DNA from: Hyphomicrobium sp. LHD-15
GTDB taxonomy: Bacteria > Pseudomonadota > Alphaproteobacteria > Rhizobiales > Hyphomicrobiaceae
DNA: 64,000 nt
Assembly: GCF_031157355.1 (NCBI RefSeq)
Contig: NZ_JAVIFT010000001.1
Span: 744,001 to 808,000, forward strand
Direction of reading: 5' to 3'
The notes under the pieces are model-generated. The model ran no database searches. It saw only the letters and a list, made by a program, of their open reading frames with translations, and had not been told where the DNA came from. The position numbers and the translations under genes are program-made. Positions 12,617 to 22,186 of this stretch are shown one piece after another. Position 1 is the first letter of the stretch; every line of letters starts with the position of its first letter.

Positions 12617-13927
12617 CTAGCGGCCGGACGCGACCTCTGCGGAGGCTTCCCGGAACGCTTCGGCGAACTCGATGGCGCCCGAGTTGGTGAGGTTGGTGTC
12701 CATGCGTTTGTCGAGTGCGACCAGAAGCTCGGCGCTGGTCTTGTCGCGCACAATGGTGTTGCGGAAATAAGCGCTGCGCTCGAAGAAGTTCGGTGTCGGC
12801 GCGCCGCGGGCCGCGGGCCGCATCATCTCGAGCCCCGTGCCGGGGCCTGCGAGGTTCATCAGCTCGATCTCGGCGCCGGTCAACGCGGCGATGCCCGCCT
12901 TCTCGGCCATCTCCTTTAGGCCGTATAGCTTCACCACCTGCAGCCAGGGGCCAATGTCGCCGTCGAGATTGATGGCGTGAATGCCCATGCCTCGCTTGGT
13001 GCGAGCAAAGGCGACATGCGCATCCCAGCGGTGCGGCACGGAGCGGGCGGCCTTCAACATGGCGGCGAGCTTGTCGTGCTTGTCGGCAAGCGCGCGCCGG
13101 CGCGCTGAATCGTAATTGCGATCGCCGGCCATGTCCTTCAGGCGGGCGAGAAACTTCGGCCCGTGCTTGACGAGTTCATCGGTGGTGTTGGCCACGAGAA
13201 GCTGGGCGTACCCTACGGCCGTCGAGATCGGCGTTCCGGTTTTCTTGATCGGATGAATACCGGAGATCATGTCGGCGGTTCCAAGACCGCTGGTCTCGAG
13301 TGCGTAAACGCGCACGACCTGATCGCCGGTCAGCCCCAGCCGCGTCGCCTCGCGCGCATAACGCAGCTTGAACTCGCGCTCGGGAATTCGATCGGGCGTG
13401 AAATTGTACTCGTCCACCGAATAGGCGAGGAACTCGGCAATCCCCGGCTTGGGTTTCGGCGGCTCCTTGTCCTTCTTCTCGTCGTCGGCTGCCTGGAAAA
13501 CTTCCCAGCGCTTGGCGAGTGCCGCAGGCAGCTCCGGCCCTGCATATTTGGGCGGGAAGGTCTTCACGTAGTCCTTGGCGACAATCGCCTCGCCGCGCCC
13601 TTTCTTGCCGCGCCGCAGAGCACGCTTGTCCGTCACCTCGCGCCAATAGGCGTCGCTCTTGAAATCGTGCAGGGTTTTCGCCGAAAGGTATTCTTCGAAC
13701 AAAGCGCGATCGGCAGAGGACAGCGTCTTCAGGAAAGCTTCCTGGGCTTTGGGCGCGGCGGTCGCTGCTCCGAAGGGCGCTGCGAGCACGAGCCCGGCAA
13801 ATGCCATCAGCGCCAGCATCAACCAACGGGCGCGTCGGAGAGCTCCCTGTCTGCGGAACTTTTGCATGCGAACCGGGGACGTGGGGCGCTGCAGGCCGGG
13901 AGCGAACATCACCGGGAAACCGATCAT
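12617..13927 (-). CDS. Putative periplasmic lytic-transglycosylase-like protein
   Basis: About 436 residues, with a hydrophobic signal segment (RARWLMLALMAFAGLVLAAPFG) preceded by arginines. The middle holds an SLT-like signature: a Glu in YALETSGLGT (where the catalytic Glu of lytic transglycosylases sits), then STAVGYAQLL matching the GxxQ part. Peptidoglycan cleavage is therefore likely but not certain. A charged linker (EKKDKEPPKPKPG) precedes this domain. The start at 13927 has AAGGA nine bases upstream; 13990 and 13867 are in-frame alternatives. It ends 3 bp from the convergent TonB-C gene. The rest of the protein is not recognised. Confidence 0.65.
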   Translation of the reverse strand: MIGFPVMFAPGLQRPTSPVRMQKFRRQGALRRARWLMLALMAFAGLVLAAPFGAATAAPKAQEAFLKTLSSADRALFEEYLSAKTLHDFKSDAYWREVTDKRALRRGKKGRGEAIVAKDYVKTFPPKYAGPELPAALAKRWEVFQAADDEKKDKEPPKPKPGIAEFLAYSVDEYNFTPDRIPEREFKLRYAREATRLGLTGDQVVRVYALETSGLGTADMISGIHPIKKTGTPISTAVGYAQLLVANTTDELVKHGPKFLARLKDMAGDRNYDSARRRALADKHDKLAAMLKAARSVPHRWDAHVAFARTKRGMGIHAINLDGDIGPWLQVVKLYGLKEMAEKAGIAALTGAEIELMNLAGPGTGLEMMRPAARGAPTPNFFERSAYFRNTIVRDKTSAELLVALDKRMDTNLTNSGAIEFAEAFREASAEVASGR

Positions 13928-14244
13928 CGCGTTCGAATCCTTCGATAGAAAGCGGTTCACGTATTTCCGCTTTTCATTGACTCGCTGCAACCTTCGTTTT
14001 TCCCAGCCGGCTCCAGGCTCGATGGAAACGCAATAAGCGGGTTGCGATCATTTCATTGGCCGGACAGAAGTGCCGGCCCGTCGAAAAAACGCTGTGATGC
14101 CACCAGAATGGGGCGGTAGCATGGGCCTTGACGGGCTCGCGCCCCTGTTTTCGGCCCCGAGGCGCTCTACCTTCCGTTCATTCACGGGATGGGCGCTAGC
14201 TCTATTCTCTCGCATCCCGCGCGCCAAGGCCCTACGACATTCCC

Positions 14245-14934
14245 ATGGATCACGCTCTCCTCGCATCAGATGCCTTCAGTCCCACCGGATTTCGCGTCCT
14301 TGCGCGGCGGGTGCTCGGGGAAGAGGCGAACGACGAAAGAAAGGAAGCGCATTCACCCAGCGACTTCGACCTTAACCCCGAATTTCTTGAGAGTGCCGAT
14401 GGCACGCAGTCCAAGGCACCGCTGGCGGAAGCCCTCGCGGCAGCGCGACCAGCGGCGGTTCTCATTCCCGTCCTCGCCCGCCCCGTCCTCACTCTGCTTC
14501 TCACCCAGCGCACTCCGCATCTCGCCGCGCATGCCGGCCAGATCGCGTTCCCCGGCGGCAAGACCGAGCCCTACGACAGGGATCCGCTCGCAACCGCGCT
14601 CCGGGAAGCGCACGAGGAAATCGGTCTCGATCCCAGTTTTGTGGAACCGCTTGGCACGCTCGATACCTATCTAACGGGAACCGGCTTTCGCATCACGCCG
14701 GTCATTGCTCTGGTTGCACCCGGTGCACCGCTGACGATCGACCGCAACGAGGTTGCCGATACTTTCGAAGTGCCTCTGCCCTTTCTGATGGACCCAGCCA
14801 ACTATCAGCGCCATACCCGCACTATCGGCGGACGCGAACGGCATTTCTTTGCCGTTCCCTTCGGGGATCGCTTCATCTGGGGCGCAACTGCCGGTATTCT
14901 CCGCAACATGCATCAGAGGCTCTTCGCACAATGA
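14245..14934 (+). CDS. Nudix hydrolase, CoA pyrophosphatase type
   Basis: A 229-residue Nudix hydrolase, probably cleaving CoA derivatives to phosphopantetheine and 3',5'-ADP. The Nudix box is GGKTEPYDRDPLATALREAHEEIGL in outline: Gly, then Glu, the TALREAHEE metal-binding core, and IGL. The preceding LLTQRTPHLAAHAGQIAFPGG is the NudL/YeaB-type CoAse signature. Its stop overlaps the next start (ATGA at 14931-14934), so translation is coupled to the DUF6111 gene and then cca. The first 70 residues are less conserved. Confidence 0.9.
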   Translation: MDHALLASDAFSPTGFRVLARRVLGEEANDERKEAHSPSDFDLNPEFLESADGTQSKAPLAEALAAARPAAVLIPVLARPVLTLLLTQRTPHLAAHAGQIAFPGGKTEPYDRDPLATALREAHEEIGLDPSFVEPLGTLDTYLTGTGFRITPVIALVAPGAPLTIDRNEVADTFEVPLPFLMDPANYQRHTRTIGGRERHFFAVPFGDRFIWGATAGILRNMHQRLFAQ

Positions 14935-15224
14935 TTCGTACGGTTTTCGAGAACCTGCTGCTGTTCCTGCTTCCGACCCTCATCTACGCGGCCTGGATCC
15001 TGTTCACGCGCGCCCGACGTACGGCGGACGACGATAGCGAGAAGGCGAACTCGCTCGGGAGCATTCTCAACGATGCGCCGCTCGTATGGTTGTTCGTGAG
15101 CGGGGCCTTCCTCGTCATTGTCACGCTCACCTTCTTCGGCAGCTCCTCCGGCGGGAAACCCGGCCAGCAATACCAGCCTTCGGTCTTCAAGGACGGAAAG
15201 ATCCAGCCCAGCCACATCGACTGA
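14931..15224 (+). CDS. DUF6111-type small inner-membrane protein
   Basis: A 97-residue protein with two hydrophobic helices (about 6-24 and 47-66) joined by a charged loop, ending in a polar tail (KPGQQYQPSVFKDGKIQP). It matches the DUF6111 family that sits between the CoA-pyrophosphatase and CCA-adding genes in many Hyphomicrobiales. Function is unknown. It overlaps the Nudix gene by four bases and ends 28 bp before cca, so it is part of that operon. Confidence 0.85.
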   Translation: MIRTVFENLLLFLLPTLIYAAWILFTRARRTADDDSEKANSLGSILNDAPLVWLFVSGAFLVIVTLTFFGSSSGGKPGQQYQPSVFKDGKIQPSHID

Positions 15225-15252
15225 CCCCTCGCGGAGCGATCTGGAACACGAC

Positions 15253-16518
15253 ATGAGCGACGATCACGATCAAGATCCGCCAAGCCTGGCCGGCGCCTCG
15301 TGGCTCACCGGTGCGGCTGTGCGCAGGGTGCTCGGCACGCTCGCGGGTGGTGGTTTCGAAGCACGCGTCGTCGGCGGCGCCGTACGCAATGCGCTGCTCG
15401 GAAAGCCCGTCAAAGATGTCGACGTCGCGACCACGGCCGAGCCGGGCGACGTGATCCGGTTGGCGCAAGCGGCCGGCCTGACTGCCGTGCCGACAGGCGC
15501 CGCGCATGGCACGATCACAGTAATCGCCGATCATCAGCCGATCGAAGTGACGACGCTTCGCCGCGACATCGAGACGTTCGGCCGGCATGCGCGGGTGACG
15601 TTCACAACCGACTGGACGGAAGATGCGCGCCGGCGCGACTTCACGATAAACGCGCTCTACTGCGACGCAGAGGGCACCGTGCACGATCCGCTCGGCGGCT
15701 ATCGCGACTTGGTCGGGCGTCGCGTCAGCTTCATCGGCGACGCACAGGATCGAATCCGCGAGGACTATCTGCGCATTCTCCGCTTCTTCCGCTTCACCGC
15801 GGACTATGCGGAGGGGCCGCCCGATCCTGGCGGCCTCGAAGCCTCGATCGCATTGGCCGCGGGGCTCGAACAGCTTTCAGCGGAGCGGATCCGCGCGGAG
15901 CTTTTGAGGCTACTCGCCGCTAAGCGCGCCGTCGCGGTCGTGGCCGTTATGAACGACGCCAAGCTCATCGAAAACCTGATCGGCGTTTCGGGAGACGTCA
16001 CGCAGTTCGATCGGCTTTCCGCCATCGAAGTAGCTCTCGGGCGCGATCCCGATCCCCTGCTGGGGCTCGCAGCGCTGGCGGGCGCGCGGCCGGGCCGCTC
16101 GCTCGGCGGACTGGGGACTCGGCTCAGGCTTTCGAATACCGAGACCGAGCGGCTGCAACGGCTCGCCTTTCCGGATCCGGCGTTCGATCCGGACAACGCC
16201 GAACGCGCGGCGCGCGCATTTCTCTACCGGTTCGGCGTGGACGCCTTCCGCGACGGCGTGCTGATGGCCTGGGCGCGCAGCGGTGCCGCCACCGACAGCT
16301 CGCACTGGCTCGAGCGTTTCCTGCTGCCGAACCGCTGGAGAGCGCCGCAGCTTCCGGTGCGCGGCTCGGAGCTTCTCGATCGTGGGCTCGCGGAAGGGCC
16401 AGCCATCGGGCGCGTGATGCGCGCATTCGAGGACTGGTGGATCGCCGAGGACTTTCCGAAGGACGAGCTTCGGCTCGCGCACGCGCTCTCCGATCTCGTC
16501 AAGGCGAATAGAAGCTAA
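15253..16518 (+). CDS. cca: CCA tRNA nucleotidyltransferase
   Basis: Adds or repairs the 3' CCA end of tRNAs. At 421 residues it is a class II nucleotidyltransferase. The head domain shows VVGGAVRNALLGKPVKDVDVAT, with GG and the catalytic DxD, then the RRDFTINALYCD motif and a helical RNA-binding region (ILRFFRF, ERIRAELLRLL). No C-terminal HD domain is evident, which is usual in alphaproteobacteria. The start at 15253 is chosen from family length; the frame is open from 15118, but that part lies inside DUF6111. It is the third gene of the Nudix/DUF6111/cca operon. Confidence 0.95.
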   Translation: MSDDHDQDPPSLAGASWLTGAAVRRVLGTLAGGGFEARVVGGAVRNALLGKPVKDVDVATTAEPGDVIRLAQAAGLTAVPTGAAHGTITVIADHQPIEVTTLRRDIETFGRHARVTFTTDWTEDARRRDFTINALYCDAEGTVHDPLGGYRDLVGRRVSFIGDAQDRIREDYLRILRFFRFTADYAEGPPDPGGLEASIALAAGLEQLSAERIRAELLRLLAAKRAVAVVAVMNDAKLIENLIGVSGDVTQFDRLSAIEVALGRDPDPLLGLAALAGARPGRSLGGLGTRLRLSNTETERLQRLAFPDPAFDPDNAERAARAFLYRFGVDAFRDGVLMAWARSGAATDSSHWLERFLLPNRWRAPQLPVRGSELLDRGLAEGPAIGRVMRAFEDWWIAEDFPKDELRLAHALSDLVKANRS

Positions 16519-16521
16519 GGG

Positions 16522-16583
16522 GGCAACTGGCAGCAGGCAGGACGTCGATTGTATTTCTTGCCGGTTGCCTGCTGCCTCTTGCC
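16522..16583. repeat. Inverted pair of GGCARNN heptanucleotide repeats
   Basis: The left arm has three head-to-tail 7-mers on the plus strand (GGCAACT, GGCAGCA, GGCAGGA; 16522-16542). The right arm has four on the minus strand (units ending at 16583, 16576, 16569 and 16562, each GGCARNN). The arms can pair over 18 bases with two mismatches. It lies directly after the cca stop and may act as its terminator, though there is no T tract. It looks like a small dispersed repeat element rather than part of a gene. Confidence 0.7.
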
Positions 16584-16598
16584 TATTTCGCTGGTTGT

Positions 16599-16781
16599 CT
16601 ATTTCACACGGGGACCCTGCATACGACGCATTGCAGCCTCTATTCGCCGCCACGTCGCTGCCTGCTCCTTGGCCCCCTGTTCCTCGAAAATCAGGGCTTT
16701 CTGGGCCGCCTCGGCAATCGCTTTCGTGCCTTGCACTTCGAAAATTTTGCGGGCGTGCTCCTCGATCTCCATCGCTAGCAT
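16599..16781 (-). CDS. Small conserved-looking cytoplasmic protein, function unknown
   Basis: A 60-residue, highly charged, probably all-helical protein (MLAMEIEEHARKIFEVQGTK, then AIAEAAQKALIFEEQGAKEQ) with no signal or membrane segment. It has a good ribosome binding site (GCGGAG, seven bases before the ATG), and its frame is free of the GC-driven artefacts typical of shadow frames. I recall similar short proteins beside groEL or cca genes in related bacteria but cannot name a family. It could also be translated from a second Met at residue 4. Confidence 0.6.
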   Translation of the reverse strand: MLAMEIEEHARKIFEVQGTKAIAEAAQKALIFEEQGAKEQAATWRRIEAAMRRMQGPRVK

Positions 16782-16875
16782 AGCAATCTCCGCTGATCTC
16801 TGGGGTCAACAACGGCTATCGTGCCATGATCTTGCATTTAGCGTTTGATCCCTCGCAAACAACCCCGGCCAGAAT

Positions 16876-16907
16876 GGAAAAAGGCCGGAGCGTTGGCTCC
16901 GGCCTTT
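16876..16907 (-). terminator. Hairpin terminator of groEL
   Basis: Twelve-base perfect stem AAAGGCCGGAGC / GCTCCGGCCTTT with loop GTTG. Read on the minus strand it runs into TTTTTCC. It lies 29 bases after the groEL stop. Confidence 0.9.
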
Positions 16908-16935
16908 CCCAATGCAGTGCGATGGGAACGGGGAC

Positions 16936-18950
<2,015 letters not shown>

Positions 18951-19074
18951 GGGGAAAACCTCATGATGAGAATGGTTGATCTTGTGCAGCGAAAAATCCC
19001 TGGGCAGCCAGGGGCGCGACCCAGGGTTGCACGCGCTACAGGTGCTCGAGCGGCACGCAGGCAGACGCAGCGCC

Positions 19075-19103
19075 TATATGTGGATCACTGCTAGCAGTGT
19101 CAA
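19075..19103 (-). promoter_or_regulatory. Sigma70-type promoter of groESL
   Basis: On the minus strand TTGACA (19098-19103) is followed after exactly 17 bases by CATATA (19075-19080). The -35 lies inside the CIRCE-like operator, so HrcA binding would block polymerase. Confidence 0.75.
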
Positions 19104-19117
19104 GCAGCGAGTGCTAA
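19091..19117 (-). promoter_or_regulatory. CIRCE operator with one degenerate half-site (HrcA target)
   Basis: The consensus is TTAGCACTC, nine bases, GAGTGCTAA. On the minus strand the first half-site, TTAGCACTC (19109-19117), is perfect and the spacer is exactly nine bases. The second half-site reads CACTGCTAG and matches only six of nine positions. Position and spacing relative to groES support a real but weak HrcA site. Confidence 0.75.
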
Positions 19118-19516
19118 ATCGCTGCCGGCACGGTGAACGATGATCCGAATGCGGGCCATTTTGTGACGCTTCCGCGCACGGGAGCTTTCGGCGCGTCGTT
19201 CGGGTGCACAGCTTAAACTCGGGCGCACGGTTGGAATATGGACGCTGCATTCATCTGGGTGAAATCAGCCCAGCGCGCGCTCCAATTTCCAAGCTTTCGC
19301 GCCGTTTTGCGCTTACCCATGAAATCCCATTCCGAAAATATACTTAGGATGTGACGCAAGGCGTTTTTTGTAACTCAATGTTTCGACGAGCAAACATCGA
19401 TACCCTTTAACGGCGCCGTTCGACACGATCGCATTCGACTTCCTTTGGGTTGTGGCAATCTCGCAGAACATACCGATAGCTGATTATTTTTACATATCGA
19501 CCCAACCGGCGCCGCT

Positions 19517-19561
19517 CAAAACAAACACGCCGCCGGCATCTCGACGATGCACAGCGGCGCG
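19517..19561 (-). terminator. Hairpin terminator of the H-NS-like gene
   Basis: On the minus strand the stem CGCCGC..GCAT / ATGC..GGCGGCG, with a small internal loop, is followed by TGTTTGTTTT. It begins 26 bases past the gene. Confidence 0.7.
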
Positions 19562-19586
19562 CTAGAAAACGCTATTTTTGTCGGAC

Positions 19587-19898
19587 TTAAACGGTGAAGT
19601 CCGTAATCTTCGCGCCCTTGCTCAGCTTCGCGACAAGCCAATTCGGCTTGCGGCCACGGCCGGTCCAGGTTTCCGAGCGATTGTCGGGGTTCATGAACTT
19701 CACCGCGACGGCTTTGCCGCGACCCCGCGCTCCGAAAAGCTCGCCGACGGAAAAGCCTGCATTTTCTGCCAATGACGCGATCTTGTGCTTCAGCTCGGAG
19801 CGCTCACGATCCTTCGCGGCATTCAGCGCTTTCTGCGCGCGCGCGATGTGATCCGTCAGCTCCTTTACCGACATTTTATCGTAGTTGATGCTTGCCAT
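19587..19898 (-). CDS. H-NS family nucleoid protein (HvrA-like)
   Basis: A 103-residue DNA-binding protein of the H-NS/HvrA/Bv3F type that would bind AT-rich DNA and silence or tune transcription. The N-terminal half is a helical oligomerisation region (VKELTDHIARAQKALNAAKDRERSELKHK). The C-terminus holds the DNA-binding core NPDNRSETWTGRGRKPNWLV. The start at 19898 follows GGAGT and gives MASINYDKMS; the longer open frame to 20039 is rejected. It has its own terminator. Targets are unknown, but the AT-rich spots in this window are plausible ones. Confidence 0.93.
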   Translation of the reverse strand: MASINYDKMSVKELTDHIARAQKALNAAKDRERSELKHKIASLAENAGFSVGELFGARGRGKAVAVKFMNPDNRSETWTGRGRKPNWLVAKLSKGAKITDFTV

Positions 19899-20156
19899 AA
19901 GTAACTCCGTTGATGCGCCTTGCGGGTCGCGAAAGAAAGATCCAGTGGGCGGTTTATAGAGGGAGAAATCACAGTCCGCATGTGAATTCTGCAAAATGGA
20001 TAAAGATGAAGCGTCGTGAAATGATACGTCCACGCACAATTACGGCTTCTGCTGGCTACAAGAACTTACTGGGGCGTGATTTCTCCGGCCGCAATGAAAT
20101 TGTTCACAAAAATATCCGCAGATGCATCTTCAAGGCGGAGAAATGCCGGGCAGAGC

Positions 20157-21389
20157 CTATTCGCTGCGCAGGGCATCAATAGGATTGAGGTGGGCTGCAC
20201 GACGAGCTGGAAACAATCCGAAACATATCCCCGTTGCGGCAGCCGCCGCCAATGCGCCGCCTAGAACACCGGGAGAGACGAGCACCGGCCAATCCGCCAC
20301 GAAAGCAATAATCGTGGAAGCCGAAACACCGATCACCACGCCAATCAAACCTCCAAGCAGACATAAGGAAACCGCTTCGACAAGAAATTGCATCATGATA
20401 TCGCGCCGCCTGCCGCCGACGGCCATTCGCAGGCCAATCTCGCGTGTGCGCTCCGTCACGGAAACCAGCATGATATTCATGATGCCGATCCCGCCGACAA
20501 TAAGGGATATGACGGATGTAGCGGCCAGCAGATAGCTCATGGTCGAAAGGACCTCAGTCCTGGCCTTCATCGTCTCGGAAAGATTGCGGACGGAAAAGGT
20601 GTTTTCGGCGCCACGGGTGGCTTTGCGTCGCTGCCGAAGCAGGTTTTCAATATCCTCTTGGGCGACGGCGAGATCGGTTCCGGTGTCGATTTTCACGTAG
20701 ATCTGGCCGATGCGGTCGTTCTGGATCTGGCTTTTGCCGGAAATGCGCGCACGGGCGGTGGAAATGGGAATGAGAACGATATCGTCCTGATCCCGCCCCA
20801 TCGCAGATTGGCCCTTGGAGGACAACTCTCCAACGATTTCAAACGGGACGTTTTTGATGCGAACCGCAGCTCCCACCGCGCTCTCGCCCGGAAAAAGCTC
20901 CTTCGCGACGCTCTTGCCGATCAGCGCGACCTTGGCTCCGGTGCGAACATCGTTCGGCTCGAGGTCTCGCCCGTTGTCGACCGGCCAATCCCGCACGAAG
21001 CCGTATTCGGCGTGAACGCCGCTTATGGTTGTTGTCCAGTTCGCGTTGCCCCGCACCATGGGGGCCGTCTCCTGGATCTGGCCAGACACCGCCAAAACGC
21101 CCTGCACCTTGTCGCGAATGGCGGTTACGTCGCCTTCGGAAAGCGGGATGTCGGTGCCCGCGCCCTGAGAGCGCCCCATGACCCGGCTCGAGCCCGGAAA
21201 CACCACCAGCATGTTGGTGCCCAGCGCTTTAATTTGCCGGTCGACCTCGCTCGAAGCGCCCGTACCGACGGCCACGAGGATAATGACGGAAGCGACGCCG
21301 ATCACGATGCCGAGCGTGGTCAACACCGAACGCAGGAGATTGACGCGTAGCGCGCCGACCGCGATCAGGATCGAATCCCAAAGGTTCAT
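20157..21389 (-). CDS. MacB/FtsX-type ABC transporter permease
   Basis: Integral membrane part of a tripartite exporter, 410 residues. The first helix is at about 20-42 (VLTTLGIVIGVASVIILVAVG), a large periplasmic domain follows (about 45-280), and three more helices lie at the C-terminus, the FtsX/MacB layout. The sequence GRSQGAGTDIPLSEGD is typical of YknZ/MacB permeases with a separate ATPase. The start at 21389 overlaps the stop of the ATPase gene (ATGA), so the two are translationally coupled. Substrates of such systems include macrolides, peptides and siderophores; none can be chosen here. Confidence 0.93.
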   Translation of the reverse strand: MNLWDSILIAVGALRVNLLRSVLTTLGIVIGVASVIILVAVGTGASSEVDRQIKALGTNMLVVFPGSSRVMGRSQGAGTDIPLSEGDVTAIRDKVQGVLAVSGQIQETAPMVRGNANWTTTISGVHAEYGFVRDWPVDNGRDLEPNDVRTGAKVALIGKSVAKELFPGESAVGAAVRIKNVPFEIVGELSSKGQSAMGRDQDDIVLIPISTARARISGKSQIQNDRIGQIYVKIDTGTDLAVAQEDIENLLRQRRKATRGAENTFSVRNLSETMKARTEVLSTMSYLLAATSVISLIVGGIGIMNIMLVSVTERTREIGLRMAVGGRRRDIMMQFLVEAVSLCLLGGLIGVVIGVSASTIIAFVADWPVLVSPGVLGGALAAAAATGICFGLFPARRAAHLNPIDALRSE

Positions 21390-22186
21390 GGCGAAGGCCC
21401 GGCGACAGGTGTCTCGGTGATTGGCGCCTCGGTAATTGGCGTCTGGCGGACATCGTCGATCACGCGTCCGTCGCGGAAGGTGATACGGCGGCCGGCCCAC
21501 AGCGCGATTTCGGGCTCGTGAGTGACCAGAACGACAGTGATGCCCTCGCGATTCAAATCCGTGAACACCTGCATGATCTCCTCCGACGTCTTGCTGTCGA
21601 GGGCACCGGTCGGCTCGTCGGCCAGCAGGATTTTCGGGTTGTTCACGAGCGCGCGGGCGATCGCCACGCGCTGCTGCTGGCCGCCCGACAATTGCCGTGG
21701 CGTGTGATCCATACGCGCGGAGAGCCCGACCTGCTCAAGGCGCCGGCGCGCCAGCTCCTCGCCGTTCTCGGGACGGGGATGTGCGTAGAGCAACGGCAGC
21801 ATGACCTGACGCAACGCGGACGTGCGCGGCAGCAAGTTGAACTGCTGAAAGACGAACCCAATCGAGCGGTTGCGCAAATCGGCCAGATCGTCGGCCGACA
21901 AGGTTCCGATGTCGCGCCCATCGAGGCGGAGGCTGCCCGACGTCGGCACATCGAGGGCGCCGATCAGGTTCATCATTGTCGACTTGCCGGAGCCGGACGG
22001 CCCCATGATGGCGACGAAATCCCCGGCTGCGATCTCAAGCGTCACCTTGTCGAGCGCCACGAGATCCTGCTCGCCGACGCGATAGACCTTGCTCAAATCA
22101 TGCGCCGAAATCAGCGCCGCAGCCGGCGGCCCGGCGGAGGCCCGCGCGGGACGATCGCCGGCAGATGGGCGATCGATCACGGTCAT
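21386..22186 (-). CDS. MacB/LolD-type ABC transporter ATP-binding protein
   Basis: A 266-residue ATPase that powers the adjacent FtsX-type permease. Walker A is GPSGSGKSTMMN, the signature LSGGQQQRVAIARAL, Walker B ILLADEPTGALDSKTS, and the H-loop VTHEPEIA. The ends are extended beyond the core: an Ala/Pro-rich head (about 1-28) and a tail with a near repeat (TPITEAPITETPVAG). The gene overlaps the adaptor gene at its start and the permease gene at its end, in both cases by ATGA, so all three form one operon. Confidence 0.95.
   Translation of the reverse strand: MTVIDRPSAGDRPARASAGPPAAALISAHDLSKVYRVGEQDLVALDKVTLEIAAGDFVAIMGPSGSGKSTMMNLIGALDVPTSGSLRLDGRDIGTLSADDLADLRNRSIGFVFQQFNLLPRTSALRQVMLPLLYAHPRPENGEELARRRLEQVGLSARMDHTPRQLSGGQQQRVAIARALVNNPKILLADEPTGALDSKTSEEIMQVFTDLNREGITVVLVTHEPEIALWAGRRITFRDGRVIDDVRQTPITEAPITETPVAGPSP

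Larger units (their letters stand above)
18951..19586. other. Intergenic region between groES and the H-NS-like gene
   Basis: These 636 bases hold the groES leader and promoter with its CIRCE-like operator (up to 19117), then about 400 bases with no supportable gene, and finally the terminator of the H-NS-like gene (19517-19561). The central stretch (about 19300-19500) is AT-rich for this genome. It includes GCTGATTATTTTT, which resembles the -10 region of the TonB-C gene at 12157. It could hide a small RNA or the promoter of a gene not seen. Confidence 0.5.
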
